Below, piece by piece: positions 1 through 12,018 of a DNA stretch of 64,000 nt. Both the position numbers and the translations under genes were made by a program. Numbering within the stretch: the first letter of the stretch is position 1; each line of letters opens with the position of its first letter. This DNA is from Ustilago trichophora. Lineage: Eukaryota; Basidiomycota; Ustilaginomycetes; Ustilaginales; Ustilaginaceae. The notes below the pieces were generated by a model. That model searched no databases. It saw only the letters and a list, made by a program, of their open reading frames with translations, and was not told the origin of the DNA. The stretch is taken from the NCBI GenBank assembly GCA_900323505.1, contig OOIN01000013.1, positions 248,001 through 312,000 of the forward strand, given 5' to 3'.

Positions 1-619
1 ACCGAACAATCACAGTCACTGATCATAATTCAAAGTCCTGCTCCTTGTTTCAATATAGCACAGCCTCAACGCACCGACAATGATCAGATTCACACTGTGT
101 GGGCATTTAACATCCAAAGCGGTGAGTGGACGAGGAAATGGAGAGCCTGCGTAAGTACGATGTTTGGAAATTTTTCCGAGGCCGAATTGGCTTCCGATTC
201 CCGAACGAAGCTTTCTGGCCCTCTTTCGATAAGCGAGAAAAAGCTTTTTTTATTGCAATCTTTTCTGTTCGGCCCGCCACCACTTACTCCAGAGCTCCTC
301 TCATAGCTGTGGGAAAAAGCTGCAGTTGAAACACATAAAACCAAGCACGCGCCTTCGCTTGTAAGACTTCTCTATTGACTCGCTACTACCATGTGGCGAT
401 GACGTCGACTGCTCCAAGCGAGTCGTGAACGCGCTCTGCCAGCATTAGTCGCCAAAGAATTTCCCACGAGTTCAGCCAAGTCGTATCCCCTCCCTCTCAC
501 GACGCGACCCCTTTCTTCGTGGTGGACCCTGATCGAGGTTACGGTGTCTTGATCTTCTTCCCCACGGCCGTCACGAGAGCTTTGACAAGGCGTCTAACCG
601 AGCACCGCCTCTTGTGCTC

Positions 620-653
620 AAAAAAAAAAAAATAATAATAATAAAAAAAAAAA
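620..653. repeat. A-rich/AAT low-complexity tract
   Basis: An A run interrupted by several TAA units and followed by another A run. It is ordinary intergenic low complexity with no gene beside it. Confidence 0.9.
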
Positions 654-3410
654 CACTCGTTCAGCAACACTTTTCAATGGCCTTCCCCGTCATCCTTCGC
701 GCGACACATTTGCCACTGGCCTCTTCTCGAGCTGTTTAGGTTGACGGCTACAGACAGACCTTGTATGGGCAGACAGATTGGTCTTTGGCCCTCACCATCG
801 ACCTGGGTTGCTCACTCTGGAAATAGGAACGCGAGCTCGAATACAAATCGGCTACTCCTCGCGAGACAGATGACCGAAGCGTGTCGTTCCGACTTCCGCA
901 ACACTGTGCCATCGCTGCATTTGATCGCCGGCGTCTCGACACGATCTGCCCCCGCGGTCGAACACCAGATATCGGCGGAAAGCCAATAGATCCCCTACCT
1001 CTCCACAACACACCCTTGTATGATGTAAGGCGACCGATTTCACTTTTGGAGCTTCTGTCTCGTCAAACAGCCGAGATGAATGGATATGCAGGTTTTCTCT
1101 CTCATGGCGCACGGCATCGTGCGAAAAGTATCGACCGAAAAGCTAATCTTCATCTTGTTCGCACGGCCGACTTCTCGCAGAAAAGATAGCACCAAGCTGG
1201 ATTGTACAGGATGGAAAAGGTGAGTTAGGCCACGGTTGTTCATCGGGTGGACCGGTTGATTGACACCTTTCGGCCAAATCGCAAGTGCATCTTGTGGATC
1301 AAAGACGCAGACCTATTATGGACAAAATATGCCGATCAGATGCCACAACGATCCAGTTCGGATCTTCCAAATCTCAGACGTTGTCGAGGACGAAGATGTC
1401 TTTGCGGACAGCAAATTCGCAATCATCCGGCTTGGACACCGAGAAGCACTACGAACTGGAACGTGAGACATACCGCTAGAGGTCTGGGCCATGTATCCAG
1501 GACGATAGGGACCGGCAAAGTCCGAACTACAAAGTAGTGTCTGAGATGTAGTTGGTAGACAGGTGTCAGTGGCAGCGAGCAGCGCCACAACTTTAGGTTT
1601 AGCTTTGCATCTACCTGGAACACGATAGAGATCAGCGTGGGCTGACGGGACATGGTGGAGCACAGCCTCTTGAAACGACGGTAGATTCTTTAAACTTGGG
1701 TCAAGGATAAACAACAAAACGAGTCATTGTTGGCGTCGAGGCAGATTGGACATATGGGGGTTAGGGCGCGGCGTCGAAGATTAGTCGGCGTCTTCGCCGA
1801 GGAAGAGGGTCCGAGAAGTGTCACAGGGCCATGTGGAACCACGGCACGAGATGCTGTCGATCCCAAAGACATGCTGGGGCTGACCTGCCTTGTGGCATTG
1901 CGCATCGCAAAGACAGTACGGAAGAACAAAAGGTGCGAAACAGCAAGAGTTCGAATATCGGCTTGGCTGCTGTACTGTATGTACCGGACAAACAAAAAGG
2001 ATGTAAGTCGCCGCGGTGATTTTTCTTTTCTTTCGTTTTTCCTTTTTTCTCAAACTTGTCGCTTGGCCGCTGCAAACTTTGGCGCAAACCGGCAAGATAT
2101 TCGCCTTCCGTTAAGGCTGTTGGCTCTGCCTCCGCAGATATGTCCGAGACTAGTCACAACCCAAAATTGGCACAATGGTTACGATGTTACGATGATCATG
2201 ATATGTTCATCCGTAAACACGGAAGTTCTTTGCAATGTTCAGACGAGCAATATCCACCTAGCGAGGAATGCCGGTAGAATGCACTGGCGGAGAGCGGGGA
2301 ATAGAGACTTGCGAGGACCAACTACTGGTCAGTCAAAAGCGCTCTGGAACGGATTTCCATGTCTACCAGGAAAGGTCGGCTAAGCATTCGACGGATGGGT
2401 TTCGAAATATAGATATGGTATCCAAGGGTGTGTAGGTGTGTGACATGTACGTAACATGGGGATAGCTGCTGCTTTGTCCGAGATTGGGAGCCGAATGTTG
2501 ACACCTTGGGCGCAGGGGGAAGGATGCGACACATATGTACGTACAGTACACACATACAGCTATCAAGCAACAGGCGATCTCGCTAGTCTCGTGGCATTAC
2601 AGGAGTCCGAGCTATCCGCCATCCGCCATCCACCATCCGCCCATCTCGTGTGAAACTCGTAACGGAACCATCACGGACGTTGAACGACTTGACACGCACT
2701 AGTTTGGGCTCTAAAAGCGTGTCAACCGGAGCGGGTGGCATATCCGCGGAGGTCCCCATGCCACGCTTCTTACGTCTCTTGCCGCTGCAAACACTCCAGT
2801 CTGACCTCGGATGTCTCGTTCAACTTTCCGTATGTTGCAACGAAGCCGCCCAAGACCGCTCGATGGCGACAGTCTAATGGCGCCGGGGGCGAGATTGTTG
2901 CGGGAGACATGCAAGAGCGTGGGAAGCGGATGGTCCTTCTGTGACAAGTTCTAGACACACACACCATCGAGTCCAAAGCCAACTGAGACAGCTGTACAAG
3001 ACGATGAACCAAAACAAAAATGGTACACACCCGATGCCTAACAATTAGATCCCAGTGGTGCAGGAGGGTCGGCGGATGGCCGGCGCTGTTCGAGAATCGA
3101 AATGCTACAGATCGGGTCTTGGCATCGGCATCCCAGCGAACCATCTATTGGCGTGGGGGAAGCACAGAGCCGAGCGAAACTTTGTGTCACAGCTGTCGGC
3201 CGACAAGAAAGATTTCACGACTTTGTAAATCGTGAGCTCGATTCCCCTCATCACGTTTGCAGCTCGATGATCTGCTTGCAGTTCGCAGACTCTTTGAGCG
3301 CAACCGACGGTTCCAGCACACAGTGATAGGAAAGAGAGGTTTTCTTCCAACTCGAGACGCGGTTCAAGGTTCACAGCAGTTGTGACGCTTCCTCGAGTAA
3401 CAGTCGCTGA

Positions 3411-3431
3411 AGCAGCAGCAGCAGCAGCAGC
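3411..3431. repeat. (AGC)7 microsatellite
   Basis: Seven tandem AGC triplets lie in intergenic sequence. I do not assign them to a coding frame, since no open frame around them shows a protein signature. Confidence 0.9.
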
Positions 3432-3760
3432 ATCTGAAGCTTTGAACAAACGGTTTAACGTGAGTGCGAAGTGTAAAGTTTGGATGTACTCGTAGATCCT
3501 CGACAAGACCTCGCGATCTTGGTGACAGCTGCATCTGCAGAACCTTTCGTTGTGAGCCTCTTCGCAGCCCACGAAATCTTTCGACACTGTCGCACGAGAC
3601 ACTCACTCATACATCTCAGTCTCGCTTCTGCAGACCAAATTTTGGACACTGTGAGGCGAGCCAAGGAAATGAGACTTCTCAACTGCTCTCCGCAGAGTTG
3701 GCGCGGCTCTGACGTTGTTAGGCGTTGAGTTGGCTGAAGCGTGATGAACAGAGCAACTTC

Positions 3761-3779
3761 CCTTTTTTTTTTCTTTCTT

Positions 3780-3818
<39 letters not shown>
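3761..3818. repeat. Pyrimidine tract ending in T37
   Basis: A C/T tract ends in an uninterrupted run of 37 T (3782-3818). It contrasts with the under-called short runs in genes elsewhere in the window and may mark an assembly join or an old retroposed A-tail on the minus strand. No adjacent element was recognised. Confidence 0.9.
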
Positions 3819-3819
<1 letters not shown>

Positions 3820-4533
3820 AGATCTTGCACACACTGCAATCAGAGGTGCCGTGACTCTGATTGACTGACTGATTGAGTGACTGGTGACTGAACTGCCATG
3901 CGCGAAATTGGCTCGAAATTGGCTTGGGTCAGGGTCCAAGATCGCCGCGCACTGCACTTTCCATCACCAGGTGAGGTTGACCGAAAATGTGACTGCAGCA
4001 CAAAGAACGCTTACATCTAAAGGTATCGAACATCATCATCATCACCATCATCAACGATTTTATAGAGCGACCATCATATTATGCCATCTTCACGTCTAGC
4101 TTCAGCATAGCCATTGCAACTATATCAACCACCCATCCGAGCATCGCCGCGCCCAATCGACCACCGGCTAGTTGTTGTCGGCTACTACGGATCATCGGCG
4201 CTTACATGCAGTCTCTGTAGACAGAGCGAAGGCTCTCAACGGTCAAAACGTGGATCATCGTGCAATCCTCACAAGTGCTATCGGCTCAGCTCTTGACTTC
4301 AGACTTGTTAGGGATCCTTCTTCCGACAGCCGTCCCGCTCATGCAGGTTTCTAGACGAGGAAGCGCTCGTTGTTGAGCTCGGATCAAAGGCGCTCCTTCA
4401 TCTTGGCCACCGCATCACCTTAGCCTCTTCACGATTCGATGCGGTATACGACAGCATAACGAGTCAAGACCACACAGCGCGAGCCTAGGGCGTGCGTTCT
4501 CTCGACCCTCTTACACCAGTATCGTCGCCCAGC

Positions 4534-7500
4534 ATGCCGACCATCACCTTCATCACCCCTCCAGGCAGACCTTCGGTCTTGCGAGGTCACACTGCTCAAG
4601 AGGCCACAGCGAATGACGCCGCAGAAGCGACGGATACTGGCAGCAAACCGTCGACAAGCGCACTGCGACAGACCCAAAGCGCACCATGGCTCGACAAGGA
4701 CAAAGAATCGGAACCTTCACCGATCGTATTTCAGAAGCGCATTCTGCCACAGTTGACAACATCCCCTGAACCGGCAATCGAGTCGTTCGATCTGCCACGG
4801 TCGCGCGTATCGCTTGATGATGCGCGATCACACCAGTCGCAGACTGGCGAGTCAAAGAGGCCTTCACTTCTGTCAACGGCCATTGTGGGCTCATCGGCAC
4901 AGCCGCCGCGCAGTGCATCAACGACTAATCTTGGTATCCTACGGAGAGCAGAGGTCGAGAATGCTCAATCCAGCACAGAGGGCATCTCCAGAGCGACTGC
5001 CGATGGCACAACTGAAGGTATCGCTCCAGCGCCTCCTCGACCCCGCTTGCACTTCATCGAGCCTTACAAGGAGACCGTCCCGCACGTATCGGCTCGACCC
5101 GAGACGAGCATTGCAACCCACACTACACTCGAAAGCACTACGAGCGCATTAACACATGCAGCTGTATCAGCAGCATCGGGTCATCCGACACAGGCTGAGC
5201 TCGCCCCCAGAAAACGCAGTCTAGTGATTCAGGAGCATGCCGATGTGCTCGAACGTGCCGCAGAACGAGCCGCAAGACAGGCCAACAATCTCAGTGCCCA
5301 AGCTCTTGAGCAACACCATACCCGCACAGGCGCCTTTGGCAAATCACGTCAGCACAGTACTTCATCGGCGGGAGAAGAGACAGCGTCGACCCGATCCAGT
5401 TGGGCTCTTCGCAGCAACTCACGCGGTTCCAGCATCGGGACGTCGCCGACTGTGGTATCAGAGGACAATTCCGAGGAGCCACCAGAGTTGGAGCTGAGCA
5501 AGCCCGCCGAAGAGCAATCGGTGGTTCCGATCTTTCAAAGTGCAGCTGCCACGGAAGCAGTCGATGCACAGCATCAATCGGCTGCTCCACCGGCGGCCAC
5601 CTCACGCAAACTCACATTTATCGACCCTGCACCCTCACGCAGGAGACCTCCACCAAGAGTGCGTCCGATTTCACCCAATCGCCGCGACTCTGATCGCGAG
5701 GCCTCTTCCTCTTCCAACAGAAAGGAAGTTAACGCCATCAGCGATGGAGAAGGCCACACCACGGGCGAGTCGTCTCGCAGAGTCCTTGCCTTTGCTGCTT
5801 GCCCAAAGCCGGAACGCGCTGCTCGTCTCTCCCCAGCACATGCTGCCCGTAAGTCAAAGACCAAATTGTCTGCCAGTCCTGCGCCTCACAAGCTCGCCTA
5901 TCCTCAGCGTCTACGTGGTATCCGAGGCACCGATCCTATTCGATCTCCCGCCCCGGACAGGGTCGCTCCTCTCTCCACCAAAGTCGAAAGCTGGGATGAG
6001 TATGAACAAGAGGTCTCATCCGAAGGTTCTGGCTACAGTGAGGACGAGGAGGATGACGACTCAGAAGAGGAGGATGATGATGATGATGATGACGACGATG
6101 ACGAGCTGGGTCGTTCCATTCAGTCAGACATCCAGAGTCTGGACGAGTCATCGTCGCAGCAGAGCGAAGATAATGCCAGTCTCGAAGCCAACGACGCGTC
6201 TCCCCCTGCATCCATGGAAGAAGCCAAAGATGCAGACTTGCATCAATCGGCGTCGGAAGCACGAGAGATTGTTACGGAAATGCTAGCTGGCGAGAATAGG
6301 CGCCCCAGCACACCTGCACTGAACCTTGTCGCCACTGCCAATGCTGCATTGGTTGCACAGAGGTCCCCGCCAAGGCTTCCGCAGCAGTCGAGATCACAGC
6401 AGACATCTCCTCGCTCAGGCCCGTCGAACCGCTCCGCGCGCAAGCTCAAACCGAAAGATTCGTTCTCCCATCCTATGTGCTTCCTTCCCGACGCCTTTGA
6501 GGACTCGGCGCCTCCTACTCCCACGGAGCCAGAGTCAGATGGATACGAACCACCTCGCACCAATTTTCTGCAGGGATGGTTGTCTGAAGGCGGCAGCGCT
6601 GCGAGCTCGCGTCGAGCCAGCTGGCAGCAGCAACCAAGCCCTGGCCTGCGAGGCTCTGCGCCGATCGGTGAAGAGGGGTTGGCAGTGCCAATTACACTGC
6701 CGCCCTTTCGTCGCACTCGCGAACGTACAGCTCCGCACGGCGTGATGAGTGACGGCGAGCAAAGTAGCAGATCCCTTGCTGGCAATGCTGCTTTCATCCG
6801 CGAATCTGCTGGATCGGGACGGTCTCTGAACTGCAACGAGGGACGGTTGGGCAAATTCAGCGCTGGTACGTCTCCATACGCCTCGCCTCATCCTCAGACT
6901 CTTGGCATCAGTGTCCCTGCTGATGGACGGCCTTCCCAGCCCGTCATGTGGAGACATCTCTCGAGCCAGCACGCCCCGGTCTCGGAGCGACCTTCTACAG
7001 CCATTATTGGGCACCGAAGAGCAAGTCACTCAATGGAGCCACGAAAGGTCAGCTCGGCTTTCACCAGCCCTATCGGCTCCTACTCTCATGTAAACGGGAG
7101 AATGACACCCTTGTTGCAGGCGTCTAGCTCGGAGCGGCCGATTCGCCCATCTGTAGGCAAGCAGCGAGCTGTATCTACCTCGAGTCACATTCGCAGCCGG
7201 CCCTTGGTAGCACCTAGTACACATGACACTGTTGTCGGAGCCACATCGCCTCCCAGAGATGATGCTTTCACGCATCTCAAGCATCATCTTGCTCACTCGC
7301 CGAAGAGTCATGGCGAGCCTCAGCGAGGTCCTCGTTCTGGTAGCACTACACCTGGTTGGACATCCGACGGACAATTGCCAAGTCCGACCACGAGCCGATA
7401 CTGGACAGAGAGACTATCATCTCTCGCGCAAGCCATGTCGGAAGAGCTTTCCATCGTAGGCAATGCTGTGCTGGGATACGAGCCCAAAGCGAGCATTGCA

Positions 7501-8004
7501 ACGCCAAGTGAGGAGGTGGCGCCCCATGTCACCGCGAGAGAGCTTCATCGACGTTCGCACTCTGTTCCATTAGAGTCGGCAACCCTTTCCAGCAGCGGAA
7601 AGGGTGCAGTCGATGAGTCGTCGTCGGTCCGGCCTTCCTCGCCTCCGCAACCTCCTGTAGCTCAAGAGCCTTTCGTCCCACGTCGCAACTCGGTCGGCGT
7701 TCCCGTCCCCATCAAACCCAAGCCACTGACCGTTCTTAATGGCGGGTGGACAACCGAACGCGATGGCGAAACACACGCCCCTCCATCCTCCAATCGTCGA
7801 AACACGGAAGCAGCAGACGACTCTTCATCGGTGGAAGATGACACACAACCTTTCCAGTTTGCTCAGAAGGAAGTGGGCCAAGATGGACAGACCAGACTGG
7901 TTGTCATTCATACCTCGGAGAGAGGGGTCAAGCCTGTATCAGCAGCAGGAGCGGGGATGCAGTTTGAATGGGCCAAAAATGCAGCTCCCAAGACAGATCT
8001 CTAA
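4534..8004 (+). CDS. Large Ser-rich disordered protein of unknown function
   Basis: A single unbroken frame of 1156 codons. I chose the ATG at 4534, because the frame is open 14 codons further upstream but has no ATG there. I do not recognise the family. The protein is rich in Ser, Pro, Ala and Arg with no predicted globular domain, membrane segment or signal peptide. A strongly acidic Asp/Glu stretch lies near residues 505-530 (about 6046-6105), preceded by a short SWDEYEQEVSSE segment. A motif of the form (I/L)xFIxP occurs three times (near residues 4, 172 and 360), always followed by Pro or basic residues. A more ordered looking block, HPMCFLPDAFED, falls near residue 648. Many Ser-Pro and Arg-x-x-Ser sites suggest phosphorylation. 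A signalling or scaffold role is only a guess. Confidence 0.85.
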   Translation: MPTITFITPPGRPSVLRGHTAQEATANDAAEATDTGSKPSTSALRQTQSAPWLDKDKESEPSPIVFQKRILPQLTTSPEPAIESFDLPRSRVSLDDARSHQSQTGESKRPSLLSTAIVGSSAQPPRSASTTNLGILRRAEVENAQSSTEGISRATADGTTEGIAPAPPRPRLHFIEPYKETVPHVSARPETSIATHTTLESTTSALTHAAVSAASGHPTQAELAPRKRSLVIQEHADVLERAAERAARQANNLSAQALEQHHTRTGAFGKSRQHSTSSAGEETASTRSSWALRSNSRGSSIGTSPTVVSEDNSEEPPELELSKPAEEQSVVPIFQSAAATEAVDAQHQSAAPPAATSRKLTFIDPAPSRRRPPPRVRPISPNRRDSDREASSSSNRKEVNAISDGEGHTTGESSRRVLAFAACPKPERAARLSPAHAARKSKTKLSASPAPHKLAYPQRLRGIRGTDPIRSPAPDRVAPLSTKVESWDEYEQEVSSEGSGYSEDEEDDDSEEEDDDDDDDDDDELGRSIQSDIQSLDESSSQQSEDNASLEANDASPPASMEEAKDADLHQSASEAREIVTEMLAGENRRPSTPALNLVATANAALVAQRSPPRLPQQSRSQQTSPRSGPSNRSARKLKPKDSFSHPMCFLPDAFEDSAPPTPTEPESDGYEPPRTNFLQGWLSEGGSAASSRRASWQQQPSPGLRGSAPIGEEGLAVPITLPPFRRTRERTAPHGVMSDGEQSSRSLAGNAAFIRESAGSGRSLNCNEGRLGKFSAGTSPYASPHPQTLGISVPADGRPSQPVMWRHLSSQHAPVSERPSTAIIGHRRASHSMEPRKVSSAFTSPIGSYSHVNGRMTPLLQASSSERPIRPSVGKQRAVSTSSHIRSRPLVAPSTHDTVVGATSPPRDDAFTHLKHHLAHSPKSHGEPQRGPRSGSTTPGWTSDGQLPSPTTSRYWTERLSSLAQAMSEELSIVGNAVLGYEPKASIATPSEEVAPHVTARELHRRSHSVPLESATLSSSGKGAVDESSSVRPSSPPQPPVAQEPFVPRRNSVGVPVPIKPKPLTVLNGGWTTERDGETHAPPSSNRRNTEAADDSSSVEDDTQPFQFAQKEVGQDGQTRLVVIHTSERGVKPVSAAGAGMQFEWAKNAAPKTDL

Positions 8005-8424
8005 AAAGTTTCCTCACCCCATTGCATGCATATCTGCATAGTATCTTTTCATCTTCATCAGTCTCTTGCATTCACGCTAATCATGGTTTATCCCGTTCAT
8101 GCTGTGATCGTTGTGGTCATGTGCTTGAGTGCTGTTGTCTCATCTCGTTGTTGTCAACCTTGGCGTTTTTACGCTGGCTGTGCGGGCGCGGACGAAATGC
8201 ATCACAGTCTCTCTCGAGCCAGGTTGAGAGTCGTCCGCGAAGCCACCTGCGCAGCCACCTCTGCAACGTCGTTGCACCATCTTGCCACCGAAGGAGCCAA
8301 CCGGGTCGTTGCTGGGGTGACTTTTAAATCTTTTTCTCAGGACATGGTTGATCGACCCATGCACACATGACACACACAATTATTTGGGTTGGGACTTTAT
8401 ATGAGGTGACATTACAGTACGTGT
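8005..8424. other. Convergent 3' intergenic region
   Basis: This lies between the 3' ends of the Ser-rich gene (+) and LIP2 (-). I see no gene, only untranslated sequence and one TACAGTA site at 8413. Confidence 0.6.
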
Positions 8425-9523
8425 CTAAACAACGACGGGTTTACCATCGACTTTTATCGAATCCACCACACGCTCCTCTGCTTCTACGGCAATCTGTAGA
8501 CCCTTCAACAGTTTCTCTGCATGTTCTTCGCCCTTGAACTCGAAGATGAATTCTTCCAGCGATGTATCTCTCACCCTTCTTCCAAAGACTTTGCTAAAAT
8601 GCACCTTGTAACTCTCTGCTACACTTTCGACCTTTTCCAGCTGGTTTACTTTGCGACGCCTTCTTCGGGAGCAGTGTTGTACTTTGCAAAAGGCCCATTG
8701 GGATCCAGTCGATCTTGGACACAGGTCATGCTACGACCCACGATACCACATGCTACGATGTGTTTGAACCCTTGCATGGCTCGTTTTTCGACGTTGAGGG
8801 CAAAACCGTGGCTAGAGATTCGATGGCGAACTTGGATCCCGATCGAGGCGATTTTGTGATATTCGTCGGCCCATACACCAGTGTGATCGTCCGGGGGAGG
8901 GACGGTGGGGATTCCTCGATCGGCAAGAAGCGAGATGAGCGAGTCTTGGATTCGGTCAACGTAGCATCGCGATGCCAGATTCATGCTTGCCAAATTGAGG
9001 ATGGGATATCCGACGAGTTGACCTGGTCCATGGTAGGTGATTTGACCGCCTCGTTTGGTCAGATGATAATCGGCTCCGAGAGAGCGAAGGTGGTTGGAAA
9101 CAAATTCGTTTTCAGAGTCGTGTCGCCTGCCTTCGGTATACACAGGTCTATGTTGCAGTAACAGCAGAGTGTCCTGGGAAGCTTGCTTGCGGATATCAGC
9201 TTCAGAGGCGGAAGGCTCGACGGTGGAAAGACCTGCAATGATCGATGCCGAATCCGAAGTCATGTCAGCAAGCGCACGAAGAGCAGCTCTGGCATCCGAA
9301 CGCTGCTTGACAAGATGCTCTTGCAGTGCCAGACCAAGGTGGTAGGGAACGAATCCGGGAATGTGGATTGCCCGGACTGGCTCCAGATGCGTGTGGTCGC
9401 CTTTGGCAGCTGCGGCAAGATCGCAACTCGGTCCACTGTCGTCGCGGGCGACAGCAGACGTTGTGAACGCGCGTGAAGATCCGCGCCAAAAGAACTCTTC
9501 TTGTTGGCGAGCGGATTCCCCAT
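8425..9523 (-). CDS. LIP2: Mitochondrial lipoyl(octanoyl)transferase, LipB family
   Basis: Transfers octanoate from acyl carrier protein to lipoyl-domain lysines, the first step of lipoate synthesis in mitochondria. The core frame (9263-8646) carries LipB signatures: LLLLQHRPVYTEGRR, RGGQITYHGPGQLVGYPI, and the catalytic Lys in HKIASIGIQV (codon 8853-8855) with the Cys in VACGIVG (codon 8748-8750), so the Cys-Lys pair is intact. Upstream the same frame stays open and encodes the conserved PVRAIHIPGFVPYHLGLALQ block preceded by a presequence-like FFWRGSSRAFTTSAVARDD. It joins the ATG at 9523 if one A is added to the run 9488-9491. At the other end the frame stops at 8646, but one base added at 8650-8652 continues into a well-formed C-terminus ending at 8425. 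I infer one intact gene with two sequencing indels. The start codon is less certain than the family. Confidence 0.88.
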
Positions 9524-9572
9524 CGGTGAGGTGACAGTGTAGGAACGGACGCGAAGAGCGGCGATTTTGTTG

Positions 9573-11683
9573 TCACTTTGACTCGCGTGCTGCGTTCTTC
9601 CTTCTTGCCCAACATGTCATCCTGAGCGGCATAGATAGTTGTCCTGACCCTCTTCCACACAGCTTCCTGAGACAACCATTCACTCGGATCTCGTTCAGCG
9701 TTCCTCCTCGTCACGAGCCACGCCGGAATCACGCGATCGGGATCGGCATTCTCAATCTCGGCTGCGCAAACCCTGTTGAGAATCCTGATCAGATACTGCG
9801 TCTGACGAAGAGTAGCAGAGGGTCGAGCAGAGACGGAGAAGCCTTCACCTGCGAAAGGTTGATGTTCGAGCACTTTGCGAATAATCTCGGCTTGCTCTCC
9901 GTTGCCCTCGCGGCCATGCTCTGTAGAGTCGCTTCAAGGTTGAACTTGCTGTTGGAATCGGTGACTTCTCCCGGTGGACAAAGAGGGCGGGATGATGGCC
10001 CTGAGCTACCAGAGCGTCCAATACAATGCTGTAGGTGTGTGCGAGGGATGAATTCTCCAGCGTTCAAAGAGGTTGAGCACCACCACAGCGGCAGGGTAGT
10101 CGTGTTCGGCCATGGCGGTCATGAGGGCGTAATTGAGAGTACCACGGCTTCGGCACGATGCCAATTGTCTGACGAGGTCGTCACCTGGCCGTCTCCAACA
10201 CGAACGAGGGTACGAATCAACGACCGGGTTGATGGAAGATTCTTGCTCTTGGATGAAGGGCGGGATACGGAAGCAGATTGAGGAGCTGCTGCCTCGGCGT
10301 CTGCTGCAGCCTTTCGGATCTGAAGAAGCGCTCGCAAGAGATCGGCGTCACTGTGTACACTGGCTTCGATAATACGGCTGAGCTCATCGACAAGAGAGAC
10401 GCCACCAGCGACGTTGCCAGCCTTTGCCTCAAAACCAATGATGAATGCAAGAACCGAGCTCTCTACGGGAACGCCATCCGTGATCATGAGCTGCACTGCT
10501 TCGCGGAGCTTTGAAGCGATAGCTCCAGTGCGTCTCGGGCCTTTTGCCCGCATAGCAGCATCGCGGATTCCGGCCATGTATGCGAGGTAGGGCTGAGGTG
10601 CAGTGCGGGGGATGGCGTTGAACCAGGCAACGAGCTGCTCTCGAGCTGCCTGGTCGCTTCCTATACCGGTCTAGCCATTTGCGAGCACCGGGAAGATGGT
10701 TCGCATCCACCCATGCCTTGATCAAGGACTGCCAGACACAATGTTGTCACCCCATCCAAAAAGGTCGACATCCTCGCCGTCACGGAGAAGCGACGCATTC
10801 TCAGGAGTGTCTTTGGTCCTTTGTGCTTTGGCCCATCGCGCAAGCAGTCCTCACCCCTTTCGGGCCTGCCATACGACCGAACGTACTGATGAAGCTCGAG
10901 AGCGCACTGTGGTTAATTTTCGAAGGTAGGATCGTGGTCAAGTTCCATAGGAGGTACGAGATGACGGAGTGCGGTATCAGCGGCTTGGAGCATTTGATCG
11001 GGGTCGAGGTGGCCAACGAAGGTGGAAAGCATGGCCGAAACCATCTTGGCTGTGGCTGATACTTTCGTTCGATGCATACGTCATAGATGGTAGCCATGGC
11101 ATACATGCACTGTGTCGGGATCGAGAGAGATTTGGCCGAGATCGAGGCATCGAGACGGCTGGGCCTCCAAAGATCTTCAGTAGGGCCTTCGAACTGCTTG
11201 GGCGCCGGGCGAGTAGAGGCATGCTTCTTGCACTGGATGCGCATAGCAGTCATGAAGAGTTCAAGTTGCTTTGGGCTGAAGGGGGTGCGGTTCGGATTAG
11301 CGATATCAGCGACAAAAGCCGTCATGGCGGAAAGGATGCGATTGAGACGGATCAAACGGACGATAAGTTGAGCTCTGTTGTCATAGACCTTGTTCCCCGT
11401 GGCTTCCGTATGGTTGGTGCTTGACGGCAGACGCCAGAACAGGGTCTTGGCGGCTTGTTGCCTGAGCGGTCGATGACTTGGGCTTGTTGGACCTGGGAGC
11501 AGGCGCGAGAAGAGCTGATGCGAGGAAGGTCGGCTTCATAGCTTGATTGACAAGATCTTGCAAGGAATGGGCTGCGGGGGGGCCGCCGTTGAGAGATTGT
11601 TGCGGATTGCAAGGCGCGCCCCCGTCGGCTCGTTCCGCGGCGTTGCGCGCAACTTCACTGAGGGTGACGCGAGAGGCCCTCAT
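9573..11683 (-). CDS. PPR-like protein, frame-broken, probably mitochondrial
   Basis: The coding signal runs through at least five overlapping minus-strand frames, which I read as one gene broken by single-base errors. Recognisable text includes NYALMTAMAEHDYPAAVVVL followed by a Leu-Phe-Glu-Arg segment and PSHT (about 10040-10125), and REAVQLMITDGVPVESSVL (about 10410-10510). Both have the helix-turn-helix rhythm of pentatricopeptide repeats. The start at 11683 is the first ATG of the most upstream sensible frame. The stop is uncertain; 9573 is the nearest plausible one, leaving only about 50 bp before LIP2 on the same strand. I infer a mitochondrial RNA-binding or ribosome-associated role from the fold, but I do not recognise a named orthologue. 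It could instead be a more general helical-repeat protein. Confidence 0.55.
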
Positions 11684-12018
11684 GATGCAGCGATGTCAAA
11701 TCAAGCTGTCGAGGAAGATGGTGATGGTGTGCATAGAAGAAATATGTAGCCTCCCAAGAAGCCGTGTCCAACTCAAATTGAGCTTGACCCTGCATTCCAT
11801 CTGCACGCTATCGGCCGATAAGAAGAAATTGGCCATTAAAAGAAAAAAGTGGGCAAAGCGGAAATTTTTGGACAGAATTGCATTTCGGCAGTGGCAGCAC
11901 AGAGCTCTCACGTCAAAAAATGCGGTCCCACTTGGTCGGAGCTGTCTGTGCGCACCAAAAGTGTTGCTTTCCAGGCCCACCATCACTTTAATCTCATACT
12001 TTATCATCCACTGTCGAC
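11684..12018. promoter_or_regulatory. Divergent promoter region
   Basis: 335 bp separate the putative starts of the PPR-like gene (-) and the DEAD-box helicase (+). The stretch has A-rich patches (about 11820-11850) and no coding signature, so both promoters must overlap here if the starts are right. Confidence 0.5.

Larger units (their letters stand above)
1..4533. other. Gene-poor left flank
   Basis: I see no supportable gene in this stretch. The longest open frame (1727-2383, +) has no recognisable domain and a composition typical of chance translation. The region holds an A-rich tract, an AGC microsatellite and a long pyrimidine tract (listed separately), plus CAT-rich trinucleotides near 4030-4053. 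The last few hundred bases before 4534 are probably the promoter and 5' leader of the Ser-rich gene. TACTGTA at 1973 and TACAGTA at 2542 match the motif clustered in the 25-31.5 kb desert. Confidence 0.6.

Noticed and set aside
1727..2383. 218-codon plus-strand frame
   Set aside because: No domain, signal or sensible composition; it overlaps equally long minus-strand frames, as chance frames do.
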